Assembly: GCF_003590095.1 (NCBI RefSeq) | Contig: NC_039492.1 | Location: forward strand, 3,782,001 to 3,846,000 | Length of the DNA: 64,000 nucleotides | Source: Trichoplusia ni | Lineage: Eukaryota > Arthropoda > Insecta > Lepidoptera > Noctuidae | Direction: 5' to 3' | Shown here: piece after piece, positions 23,641 through 34,269 of the stretch | How the letters are laid out: the number at the start of each line of letters is the position of its first letter | Numbering within the stretch: position 1 is the stretch's first letter | Position numbers and translations under genes: made by a program | Notes under the pieces: model-generated | What the model saw: the letters and a program-made list of their open reading frames with translations, nothing else | The model's database searches: none | What the model was told of the DNA's origin: nothing

Positions 23641-25964
23641 CTATTTTGACTTTGAAAATTAATACCATTTAAACCAATATCATAAACTCCAAAGATACTT
23701 ATATCAACTCATTTTAATGTATCTAGCGTATTAATAGACACAGATACATTAAAATCCACTTAATTACTTAACAGGCTCTACGGTAAATCTATAAGTAATA
23801 ATGCGATGAAAACCAGCAAGAAAGTTTAATGCCAATTTATTTTGCTAAGTAATATCAGCAAAAACATTGCGAATTTATCTTTCCGTCTATAAGCAATGCA
23901 AATAAATGTTTTTGCTCGAAAGGGAAGCCTAGAAATAATGGAGTTTTTTAGCAATTTAAATGTCCGAAGTAATAGAATTCATCTTCAACGAGGTAATTAT
24001 TTTATTGTCCGTACAACTGGCAATTCTCCGAGAAATTTAAATGATAGTTAAAAAAACTAATTACACTTCACAAATAACACAAAAATATTGAAAGCCGCAG
24101 TGAAATTCGTGAGCAAATTTAACAAATTAAAAAAATAAATTAAGCACAGCTACGGTCCAGTATTACCACTTCGGGTACTTGGAACAAATACTCGAGTAAA
24201 TTAAATAAAGCAATCAAGATGTAAAATTTAACGCTTCACCGAACTCGCGGTGAATATTGACGAAAATTACACTGATTGACTCTATTCGGCGGGTAATCGA
24301 CACTATGTTAGACTATTTTTTGCACTCTATCTAACAGTACCAAGTTCGTTTGCCTTAGAATAAAACCTTAACCTTTTTCTGTCCCGCCCACTTCAATAGA
24401 AACCCCTAACTTTCAATAGCTAATTTATTCGTCATAAAACTGTAATTAAAAATGTGTGAATTAAGTCTAGACTTCTCTATCATATAATTAACAAACGATT
24501 CAGCGAATACTGGCCGTGTACGTAGTGTTTCAATTAATCCCCTTGTAATAAATATTGGCAAAGATCGTAATAATTTAATACACTATTGGATAACACTGGT
24601 CGTTATAAAGAATGTAAAAACTTGTAATGTCAGAGTTTAGCGCCGTAAATGAACATGCTTTTGGAATAGTTAATGCAGCTATGAAGCTCATACTGCCTAA
24701 TGCGGTTGTAACATAATCGATTCACGTAGAGATATAATTGTAGACCATGTTTGTAAGAATAAATTAAAGTGTATCGGCAATGCTTGTGTTATAGAAAAAC
24801 TATAATAATTTGATTTATACGCAGCCTTAAGGAGTTAACAGTACGGTGTGAAATTAGCAATGAATCATTTATATGGACGATGCATGTTGCAGTTACCGTT
24901 TGCTATGTACATCTAAATCATAATTTCTTTGAAGAATTTCATATTTTTCCAATGATGAGAAACGATACATTTCCTCCGTTTACATCCGTGAATCAAAAAA
25001 GATCAACGTGTCCCCTAATTTTCCAGTATCTGTATAAATAACACTATTAAAATGAGTAGCTATGCGTCAAAAGTCACAGCATGACCTCAATGAAAGTTCA
25101 ATTAATTCAATTAGGTAATTATCGACTATTTCCTGTTTTTACATAGAAAAATAATGTTCGCAAAAAAGAGAATGAATTTAAAAATTACAATGTAAAACAA
25201 TTTACTGGCGATGATCCAACGATAACGTATTATGGAGTTTTAATATATTCAGATAAGATAATATTTCCCTTGCTGTGAAAGAATTATAATATAATAGGAT
25301 TAGGAAGGATAGGAATGAGGAGGCGCCTCGAGGATTATGTTTTTGTCTTACCAGACATTCAATGAACGATAATCAAATGCTTGAGCCCTTGTATCTATTG
25401 TACATGAAAAGGTTATTAGGCTCTGATAATCTTTGTATTTATTTGCATTTGAAATTAATGTTGAAAATAATCCATATTTTTTTAGATTCTTTTATTATTT
25501 TTGCCTTTCGTCTGAATTTTATAAAAAAAATCTCACCCATCCGATCCGTCTGACTTGATGGAAGAAGCAATAATGAAAACAAACTAGTTATAAAAATATT
25601 TGTCCAAACTTTGGAATCTCCATTCTGCAGTTTATCGTAAACTCTAAGAATTGAAGGATTAAACGTTTTTGTCCATTAGGTCTGGAGTTAAGTGTTAATG
25701 GTGTCTCGGATTATATCGTTGAGCTTCAGATAAGAGCTGCAAGTGTCTGACTCACCCGTCCCTGACTGATGGCTGTCTGCTACCTGATAACCCTGACAGT
25801 ACCACGCTAATGCTATTAAACAGAGTTCGAATTCCTTTAACGTATCGTCCTTCACTCAAGTGTTTAATCACTTAGAAAAATCTATAAAACTTACTCTTAA
25901 TACAAAGGAACAAAATCCACAATTCCATGATTTCCTCATTAAAAGATTTATTTGATCAGTTTAA

Positions 25965-26315
25965 TTATTCTTTTGTTCTATCCACATTAAGCGCATTGCA
26001 TAGTTTTTCCATTGCATTCCTAGTCATTCCATTGTCGGCAGATAAATTATTATCATTGGGAATACCGTACATTTCTACATAATTTGTTTCTTTGAACGAC
26101 TCGGTTAAAAAACCTTCTGCTTGTCTAATAACATTCACAAAGCTAATATTATTTATCGTAATCACAATCTCAATAGCATCCGATTCAATTTCATCACTCC
26201 ATAACGAACAACGGAGAATCTTCAATTTTAATATTGTGAACATTAAAAAAATAATCAAGATACAAGCGGTATGGATGTAAATGGACATTCCTATTACAAA
26301 CGCGGCTAGTAGCAT
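25965..26315 (-). CDS. Doubtful small ORF with hydrophobic N-terminus
   Basis: 116 codons, the longest open frame in the window outside al and its shadows. The first ~35 residues are strongly hydrophobic (LLAAFVIGMSIYIHTACILI, then IFLMFTILKLKIL), followed by an acidic, non-repetitive tail ending NALNVDRTKE. The frame stays open for 12 more codons upstream of the ATG, and a minus-strand AATAAA lies at 25947-25952, 13 nt past the stop. I recognise no family. It could be a terminal exon of an unannotated membrane protein, a decayed gene, or chance in AT-rich DNA. No splice context was established. Confidence 0.2.
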   Translation of the reverse strand: MLLAAFVIGMSIYIHTACILIIFLMFTILKLKILRCSLWSDEIESDAIEIVITINNISFVNVIRQAEGFLTESFKETNYVEMYGIPNDNNLSADNGMTRNAMEKLCNALNVDRTKE

Positions 26316-26517
26316 CGAGTAGCGTGTAATGAGAAACCAGAATGTTAATTAAGATCTAATTAAGTCTAATACAATCAACAATGCTGCTCGCGTTCCGGAG
26401 GCATCCGCAAGTCATCACGAAGATTTACTATCGTCTGCTCTACAAAGATCTCTGACCTTCGATCTAAAGGCTTATCATTGGGAGTTTTTATAGTCGACCC
26501 GGGTAGCACGGCGGGTC

Positions 26518-26525
26518 TATATAAA
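26518..26525 (+). promoter_or_regulatory. Isolated TATATAAA in a GC-flanked context
   Basis: TATATAAA preceded by GACCCGGG-AGCACGGCGGG-type GC-rich sequence and followed by ACGGTGATG. Such a local arrangement resembles a core promoter on the plus strand, but no open frame or exon was found downstream. Confidence 0.15.
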
Positions 26526-28123
26526 CGGTGATGTTAATCGAATTGAGATCGGCCAACCCTTTGTAAAAAACGGTTAAAATCACTCTTTCTAAGGCTATTG
26601 TAATGTGAGAACTCAATTTAGTGAACATTGCTGCAATGTATACGTGAGATCAGTTGAAAGGGTAATAAAGATATCCATCCTCTCTATGCAGGCAACAAAT
26701 AATACCCATGAGAAGTGGAAAATCTTTTTTAATAGAAGACGTAATTAGTTTTCAGAAATAAAAAGTAAATTATATCTTGTAGATATTTTTAACGGGTGCA
26801 GTGGAATGGTACGGGTTTGGTATGGTTTATGAAAAGAGCAGGACTTTTGTTGCTTTTAGGGAAGAACTAAAAGTATGTACTAAAATTAAAGCAAAATTAA
26901 TCCATAGTAAGTTCTGCGCACAGTGAATAGTTAAGTATACTTTATCAAAAGTAATAGTGTGTATCTTCTGAGACAAGACATCAAATATTTAGATTATTTC
27001 GTATCCATTTTTGTGTTATTGACAACAATTTATTTCGCTATATGATAATTTAAATGTAGCTATTTAAATTAAATCGTGACCTAGTATCTTTATTCGATAT
27101 GAATAATCAACCCGTTTTCGCCGGCCGTCGGCAAAAATATCTCTAAAACATTTTTTAACAAATTTAATGTCAATTAATATTATAATTTATGGTATAATAA
27201 TTATAATCATGTAAATTAGACAAATTATGATCACGACAAAATATTTTGTCCACATACGGGACGCCTATAAAATAAATGACACTACACCAGTTAGAGAATA
27301 AAAAATATAAAATGCCCGTCACATTCCGGCGTGGAGGCTAATAAAACCAAGATCAATAACATAAATACGCTATTGTTGTCCATCTTTACAATATCTAACA
27401 ACTGTTATAGAGCTTGAGATATGAGAATAACATTCAAAGCTGACCATAATACAAGCTATAAACAAAATTAACAACACAAGGACCCCTGCTGATTTCAATT
27501 TTGAGGCTGACATCGGCCCTAATTCAATAAAGCAATAAAATTCACCTAATTATGCAAATGCCTTTAAAATATCATGTATTATGCCTTTTTTGACTCCCAA
27601 AAAATATGAAGCGAGACGTCAAATATGCTTGTGGGCTTTGATTAATGAAAGATGGTCCTAGCTGTTGGAATAATGTCATTATTTTAATAGATCATTGTTG
27701 CGTATAATTTTGAAGACAGGAGGCGTCGTTTAGATGCAATAGTTAATCATTTTAAAGTAATTAAGTTTTTGTTCTGCATCACAAATGTATAAAACTAAAA
27801 TAGATTTTGTATTAATAAATGTGCTGCATTGTTTTGTCACAACAGATGTTTTTAATGCTTTAAATATGTTTTTCTATATTTTAATTTTTATTGTATAACA
27901 TTAAATACTCGGGTCAAAATGAGTATCCAAGATAGTATACATTTACGAAAGAATAATCAATTTAAAAATAAACAGAAGAAAACATGCATCACAGTTACAC
28001 AATCTACTACAGAAAAGAAATAGAATATTTTTTATCAATACTCTTAAATCAATACAGAATAATCAAAAATTAAACTAACGTAAAATAATAATAAAAATCA
28101 TAACAATAATTAAAATCACTTAC

Positions 28124-28310
28124 CACACTCAATTCACAATAAACTCCGAAATAAAGTCCTTATTAAGCACGAGACGAAAGATAGTGAACACGAATAAATT
28201 GCCGTCAATAAAGGCCACAATTTACATGATACCCCGTGACGTATCAAACGACAACAGAGCAATAAACTATAACACACCAACGCCTTCAATCGACTGGTAG
28301 AGAATAAAGC
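28124..28310 (-). other. al: Candidate non-coding first exon of al
   Basis: Minus-strand reading down from the CpG-rich segment reaches a near-perfect splice donor, GAGTGTG|GTAAGTGA, exon end 28124. It contains no long open frame; an ATG near 28210 is followed at once by TAA. The start near 28310 is a guess, anchored on an initiator-like CCAGTC near 28285 and the start of the GC-rich block. Joined to the acceptor at 18441 the intron would be about 9.7 kb. Inferred from splice signals and composition only; another first exon further away is equally possible in principle. Confidence 0.4.
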
Positions 28311-28450
28311 CGGCTACGGTCGCCTACGCACCGCTCGAAAAAGTATAACAAAAAGCAGCGGGCCGAGACCACTCCCCTTGGGCACGCCCGGCCAATGGCG
28401 GCCCGCTGATATCACCGCCGCCGCGACGGTGGGCTGAATCACTTGATACG
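28280..28450 (-). promoter_or_regulatory. CpG-rich candidate promoter upstream of al
   Basis: About 170 bp of markedly higher G+C and CpG content than the surrounding AT-rich DNA. It contains, on the minus strand, CCATTGG (inverted CCAAT type), GGGCCGCCATTGGCC (a YY1/Pho-like GCCAT core) and CCGCCGCGACGG-type CpG clusters. A TACGTCAC motif (CRE-like) lies just downstream near 28225. No clear TATA box is seen. Its position just upstream of the good donor at 28123 suggests a promoter for al, but it could equally be an enhancer. Confidence 0.4.
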
Positions 28451-28826
28451 GGTCCCTACTACGATATCGTTAATTGACTTTATCAACAAACCGACTTTAC
28501 TGGCCGAAGTCACGATATATGCGTTTGTCTGCCGTGTCAAAAGCCTAACTGTGGCACACTAGCGCTGTAATTAAGTATGCTGCAAGTTAATGGGTGATTT
28601 GAGCTAGAGAGAGAGATTACTTTGTAACTATTAAATACCTTAAGTGAATGCTATAAAGTTTGCTTAACCTAATGCGCGGATTTTACAAGCGAAAGGTGTT
28701 CCATTTCGGAAAACGGTATTCAGATGTCCTGCTAAAGGATTGTATGTTAACATGCTTTATATTTTAATTCATTTTTTTATCGCAATATCTTCAATATTTT
28801 GGAAGATAGGTCACTAAATATTTATT

Positions 28827-28888
28827 GACCTAGATTAGGTAACAAAAATAAATTGTAGAGAATTTATTTTTGTTACCTAATCTAGGTC
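28827..28888. repeat. Perfect 28-bp inverted repeat with 6-nt loop
   Basis: Left arm 28827-28854 (starts GACCTAGATTAGGTAACAAA) and right arm 28861-28888 (ends TTACCTAATCTAGGTC) are exact reverse complements separated by GTAGAG. No mismatch in 28 bp. Confidence 0.9.
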
Positions 28889-29203
28889 TAGGCTAAAAGT
28901 ATGCTGTTTTAACTAAAAGGTGCGTATTTAACCAACTTCAGATTTACTCAATTAATCGATTACAAATTCAATAACATTACATTTACAAACATTACTAAGT
29001 ACCATTTGTACCCCGCTTTTGGCTTTATTGGTTACTTTTAATTACTAGTACTTTAGGAGCATGTAAGACTCCTTATAAAGCGTCCAATTAGAAGCTATGA
29101 AAACTTTATATATCTGAGAACACTATTTATCTACGACTGTCGGCATCTTTGAACAAATTGCATGTAGGGCTATAAACCATTCCCTGTTGGTATTGCAACT
29201 ATC

Positions 29204-29237
29204 TGCAACTTAGTTAACGAATGGTAACTAAGTTGCA
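29204..29237. repeat. 13-bp perfect inverted repeat, 8-nt spacer
   Basis: TGCAACTTAGTTA and TAACTAAGTTGCA around ACGAATGG. Short hairpin next to the SINE at 29311; no gene association. Confidence 0.7.
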
Positions 29238-29310
29238 ATCAAATAAATAATAAAACGAACTTTGACAGTCGAATAACTTTTTATAGTCTTATACCTTTTT
29301 TTTATAATAA

Positions 29311-29533
29311 ATGGGGACAACGTCGCATACATTGTTCTGAACCCAAAGTAAGTTGCTAAAGCACTTGTGTTATGGAATTCAGATACAACGAAGGTACCAA
29401 AAACACCCAGACCCGAGGAAATGTAGAAATGTGAATTTTTATATTGACCCGACCGGGGATCGAACCCGTGACCTCAGAGCTAGCGACACCTTGAAACCAG
29501 TGCGGACGCCACTCGACCACAGAGGTCGTCGTA
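29311..29533 (-). repeat. tRNA-derived SINE, near full length
   Basis: Minus strand: tRNA-like head GTGGTCGAGTGGCGTCCGC, then CAAGGTGTCGCTAGCTCTG, B box GGTTCGATCCCCGGTCGGGT, then a unique body through CTCGGGTCTGGGTGTTTTTG and a tail with CATAACACAAGTGCTTTAGC. I recognise this as a common lepidopteran SINE. The apparent reading frames over it (GDRTRDLRAS and the like) are the usual spurious translation of this element. Confidence 0.8.
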
Positions 29534-30026
29534 CCTACATACATTTATTCGTTTATGATCATTGTCACACAGTAATGAAAATTTTGTTTTGCAGAGATCA
29601 TCAAAATGAAGTTTTTAGGCGATATTATGCTGACAAATGTCAATTATAATATAATTAACTAAGTTGCCTTTTCTTTTGTAATTATGTTTTAAAAACATTG
29701 TCTACATTACGAAGATGTTTGAATGAGCTCCAAACTTTCTAATAAAGTTATTGTATCAGCTTTCTTCACAAACATACTTAAATTCGTTTTGAGAAAACAA
29801 AAGAAGCAATTAAAATAACATGTCATAGCGCTGCTGTACAGATTTGGTGAATAAACGTAAAAATATAGAGAAACGCTACCGTATGTGTGCTTTGATTCCA
29901 CCAGCTATGTACCTTGGTGTGCTGATGGTGAATATATTTAAAATCAATGGATCAAGGCCGATCTAGATAAACATCTTGGGCTAAAATGATTTTTTTCTCA
30001 TTAAGAACTAATCAGTTTTAAATTGG

Positions 30027-30160
30027 ATTATTGCCAAGTAGTTGAGGTAACGCCAAACTGGTGTTCGATCCCGGGTTCGATCCCTGCGTATAGGCAAACA
30101 TTTGTGTCACCTAGAAATGCCTGTCTTGAGTCTGGGTGTCTTTTAGCATGTAGCATGTAA
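30027..30160 (+). repeat. tRNA-derived SINE copy with duplicated B box
   Basis: Two overlapping B-box-like units in a row, GTTCGATCCC then GGGTTCGATCCC (30063-30084), followed by the family body GGCAAACATTTGTGTCACC and GAGTCTGGGTGTC. The minus-strand open frame over this copy is spurious. Confidence 0.65.
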
Positions 30161-31199
30161 CCACCAACGATATAAAGATTAACAACAAAATAAAAGAAAC
30201 AGAAAGGGCTCAATAGTAAACCTTATAATTCCATATAACTTTATAGGTACTGCAAATGCTTACCTTGTGCAAACATCTATTAAAACATTCATCTGTTTTT
30301 AATAAACACTTTACATTGACAGGCATACGAAGTAACTAAATCATAATATTTAAGGCAACTTTACTCGCAAACCTTCCAGGAAATAATCTTAGGCTTTTCA
30401 CATAAAGTAATTCTTAAGCTTCATATAAAAAAAACGTTCCGAGAATCAACATTATCAAGAGATATTAAAGTAGTGTTGCCATCAGTGCGCGCAATTAGAC
30501 TCCCACCCGCAGTTGTAATTAAAACTATTAAAATGACATTTGGCGCAATACAGAAACTTCCATGTGCAGTTCCGTGTATAATCATATGAAATCGCTTTAC
30601 GAGTGTTCTAACATAATAATGTTTAACGTCATTTTAAATCAAACAAAGGAGAATGTTCGGTTCACAATTGCCGTAGAAAGCAAACTACATCGCTTTACCT
30701 AGTTTTTACGTTGTGTGAAACTCTAAACGTGATTTTTACTCTATTATTTTGATTGCCGACTGTAATTTTAGTAAAGTGTTTTTATTGTATACGCAGTAGG
30801 TCTGTGTATCTTTCATTTATTTTTATGGTGTGTTACTAAATTTACTTTGCTAAATTACTAGAGCGTTTAAATTACTACGCAAGTCATCCAAGCTTCCTCT
30901 ATCTGACGCCGTTCATGTAAGAACGTTATTTAATTTATATTACGCAAAACGCAAGTAATAAAACTTAACTTAGCATCACTGAAAAACATGATTTCCGTGA
31001 TTTCCGCGAATTACTTTGTACTTAACATTGTTTATTGCAATACAATGTCCATATTCAAATACTTATAAATGTATTATAATGAAACACAATCATCATAATA
31101 ACGTTAGATAAACAGGCACTGGAAACTGATTGCGCATTACGTCCAACTGATTACAACACAAGGATTTCCTCCCACGAGTAATTACAGCAACGACACAAA

Positions 31200-31600
31200 C
31201 TACACACGTGAATAATGAACAAGTGCTAGCGCGCCCTTGCGCACTCCGGACTGAATCACACGAAATTATAACTAACTACGTAATTCCCGCTCCGAGAGTA
31301 AATTGGCCCATATTTAATTTTGGGAAAATGTAAAAATAAACGTTTTTATTTGTGTAAATAACACAATAAAACTGCGGCGGCCATTACGGCGGCGACACGA
31401 AATTTGTACGCGCACCAAATTACACAGATACGATCTGTGTTGATGTAATTGTTATTTTATTGTCGTTAGTGCCCCGGATCGCGTAAATTCAGTTAGGGGG
31501 GAATATGATTTTTTCAAATTCAATATTCAAGTTTTTGTTATGACCGGAAACGGACGCGTTAGAGAAAAAATTACGCACATCCGGGCCGAGGCAGCTTTTG
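31200..31600. promoter_or_regulatory. CpG-rich island upstream of the presumed al promoter
   Basis: Several CpG-dense patches: AGCGCGCCCTTGCGCACTCC (about 31230), TGCGGCGGCCATTACGGCGG (about 31373) and CCGGGCCGAGGCAGC (about 31581). No exon recognised. Confidence 0.25.
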
Positions 31601-33119
31601 CGCTATTGCAATAACGGTAATTAGTTTTTGATGCGAGCGTGATAAAAAATGATGCGTTTTCCTTTAATGTGACTATATTAAAGAGTATACCGACTAATAA
31701 AAAAGTGTTGTCAACTCAATTGAATGGTGGTATTACTGGAAATCAGGTCTAATCGACTATTTTATACGGACTATTTTTGCTTGGACGGCTCCAATCGGAT
31801 ATCCCGCTAATGTGTCGAACGGATGACCAATGGTGTCCTAAATCAATCACAATGCATCATATTTTTTCTGTGCAGGGTCAGCAGTGACTCGGTACTCCGG
31901 ATGTGACTGGGCTTGGTCCTCGCGTCGGGTTTCCTTCGTTTTTTACTCCAGCAACTCAATTTAAAACAAATTAGTTAGGACGTTCACTCCAGTTCTTGTC
32001 TGTTTCACTGCCGATTACGATTCAACTTGGTTTTCAAACAAAGCTGACAAATGATTCGATTCGATGCTTTGTTTATTAACAAAAGGTACGGTTAATTGGC
32101 TTAAGTCAGGAGTCACTGACTTACACAGAATTGGCGGTCAAAGGAAACGCAATTCGATTTGCTTTAATGTTGTAACTTCAAAACCGTTAATCTAACTAGT
32201 TTCTAGTTAAGTTTGTTTTGATAACTATATTTACTGACCTTTTCAGAGAATTATCATTTTATGAGCATTAATTGAAATATAATTTCTTCATTTGGTTATA
32301 TCTTAATCGCAGTTACATTAAAATAAATGGATAATCGTTAATATAGCACGACTTTTAAAACATACATTAAAATTGGTGATTTAAAAACACTAAATCATTT
32401 TAATCAAACGCAAATTGCCGATAGCAGCTCGGTCTACGTCCGAGACTAAATCTTAACTCAATATTTGTTTTAATGACACGATAATTGATTGTGCACGCTC
32501 GAATCGTGTATCCTCCTGTCCCGAAAACCGTCACGACGTTCTCTCGAACACGACCGAGAAATAAGTTACTAACGAAATTTAGTCACCTTTGTATCTGGAG
32601 AACAAAAAGCAAATCGAGTTACAGCTCGAAAACAGAGAAAATCAACAAACAAATACCATTACCACGGCCATTTTCGAACGGGACGCGCTCGTGATGATGG
32701 CGTTTTTCAGTGCGTCCGACGGTTCTCAATAACACGATTTATGTATAAGCTATCAACTGTACATCCGATACAATGCTGGGTTTGTTCGGACCTCATCAAA
32801 CTCTACCTATAGTAAGCCAGCGCTGGATGTCGAACAGTGACTTTGATCTCATTTCCACGTTATAGAGTCAATGCCACAGGGATTCAATTCACGACTCCTC
32901 TTTTTGGGTAGATTCGGTCGGGCTGTGTACTAAACAAACTACCAGCAGTCGTCTTGTGAATCGATTGGTCTCGGACTGCGGCGTCGCTCGTCAAAAGGTA
33001 ACACTTAGTTTTTTACAGTGAAATATATTTGTTTGAGTTACGCGGGTGGTGGGAACAAGTGCGTCCGATGATACTGCGATATATACCAAATACCAAAATG
33101 TTTTTTTCTTCTCTCAGAA

Positions 33120-33186
33120 GTGATAGTCTAGAGGTAAGAACGTTAGACTGCTATGTCAAAGCTCGTTGGTTCAAATCCTGACGCGA
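33120..33186 (+). repeat. tRNA-derived pseudogene or SINE head
   Basis: TAGTCTAGAGGTAAGAACG resembles an A box and GGTTCAAATCC a B box, spaced as in tRNA genes. Anticodon and T stems do not pair properly and no acceptor stem is visible, so this is a decayed tRNA-like promoter. A T-run follows at about 33192. Confidence 0.4.
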
Positions 33187-34144
33187 AATATTGTTTTTTT
33201 TTTCGAATTTATGTGCGTTACTTTGTAATTATCACTGGCTGACGAAAACGATGGAGGAAAACTTTATGAATGAACAAGTTTTCCAGAGATTTTTCTTAAA
33301 GAGTTAAAACCACGTCATCGTCCTAAGGATTGTTGAAAAAACTGACAGCCTGTTGTCCATAGACCATACAAATAAAAAAATAAATTGCAAGATAAAGAAA
33401 GTCAGAAAAACTGCAAATGTAACAAATTAGAATATTCACGTGCCTGTATTTAGCAACTCATTAATTTCGCTTAATAGCCTCTAGATAAAGATAAAATGTG
33501 TGGGAATTTCAGCCTAACGACCTCTCATGTTATTATCTTTTTATTATGATTAATTATTTACATTCACGTAAATCAAACTCGGATGACTTTCATCGTTAAT
33601 GACCATCGATTATTGAAGATTAACAACCCGAATCTAAAACGGCTAATTACGAATCCAAACATAGTTTTTTCATAGAAACGTACCCTCAATTCTAATCGGG
33701 TTCATTAATTACGCAACTGTCACTGTTAACTATTATTCATACAGTAAATAGGATTCACTCAGTTAGTCATGTTAGTACGTCGTTTGTGTATAGGTGTCGT
33801 TTTTGACATTAGAAAGCTCGCCGGAGCCAAATCGACTTTTAATTAGTCAGATAAGAGGCTCATTACATCGACATTAGTTGTGCCAACTAACGTTTTTATG
33901 GAACATTTTTAGGGTACAGTGAGTACGAATGAATAGGGACAGCCGTAATTATATGAAACTTTGCTTCGATCGTATATTTAACAATATTTTTGAATATAAG
34001 TATGGCTTTATTCTTTGGTAATTATTTCCAAGTCCTTTAAGTCGATTTGTAAAGTTGGTAAATTTTTATTAAGTCCGAAAATTTTCTTATCTTGTGAAAA
34101 GTCATGAAAGTCAGTCAAAATATGCAGAGTTAAGGAGAATTCTT

Positions 34145-34265
34145 TATGTTGTTCCGCTTTCACGCAAAATGGAGACAAAATTTGGTACACAGATAGTTTA
34201 TAACCAGGATTAGTTACACCGGAATAGTTTCTATATAAATTTATTTTGCTATAATGATTTGATTG
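34145..34265. repeat. Diverged LINE 3' region
   Basis: CGCTTTCACGCAAAATGGAG, AATTTGGTACACAGATAGTT and TATAACCAGGATTAGTTACA resemble the sequence before RTE 3' ends. It underlies the minus-strand open frame at 34008-34268, which I therefore do not call. Confidence 0.4.
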
Positions 34266-34269
34266 CAAA

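Larger units (their letters stand above)
18441..28123 (-). other. Presumed al 5' intron (or upstream intergenic DNA)
   Basis: About 9.7 kb without a supported coding exon. It holds retroelement tail fragments (22345-22480, 22925-23130), a CpG-rich stretch at 23565-23635, a TATA-like site at 26518-26525 and one doubtful 116-codon minus-strand frame at 25965-26315. Whether it is intronic depends on the inferred exon at 28124-28310. Confidence 0.4.

Noticed and set aside
29353..29649. 98-codon plus-strand frame with GDRTRDLRAS
   Set aside because: Spurious translation of the antisense of a SINE; this peptide is a classic annotation artefact.
32485..32694. 69-codon frame in a GC-richer stretch
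   Set aside because: Basic, low-complexity composition, non-ATG start, no splice or domain evidence.
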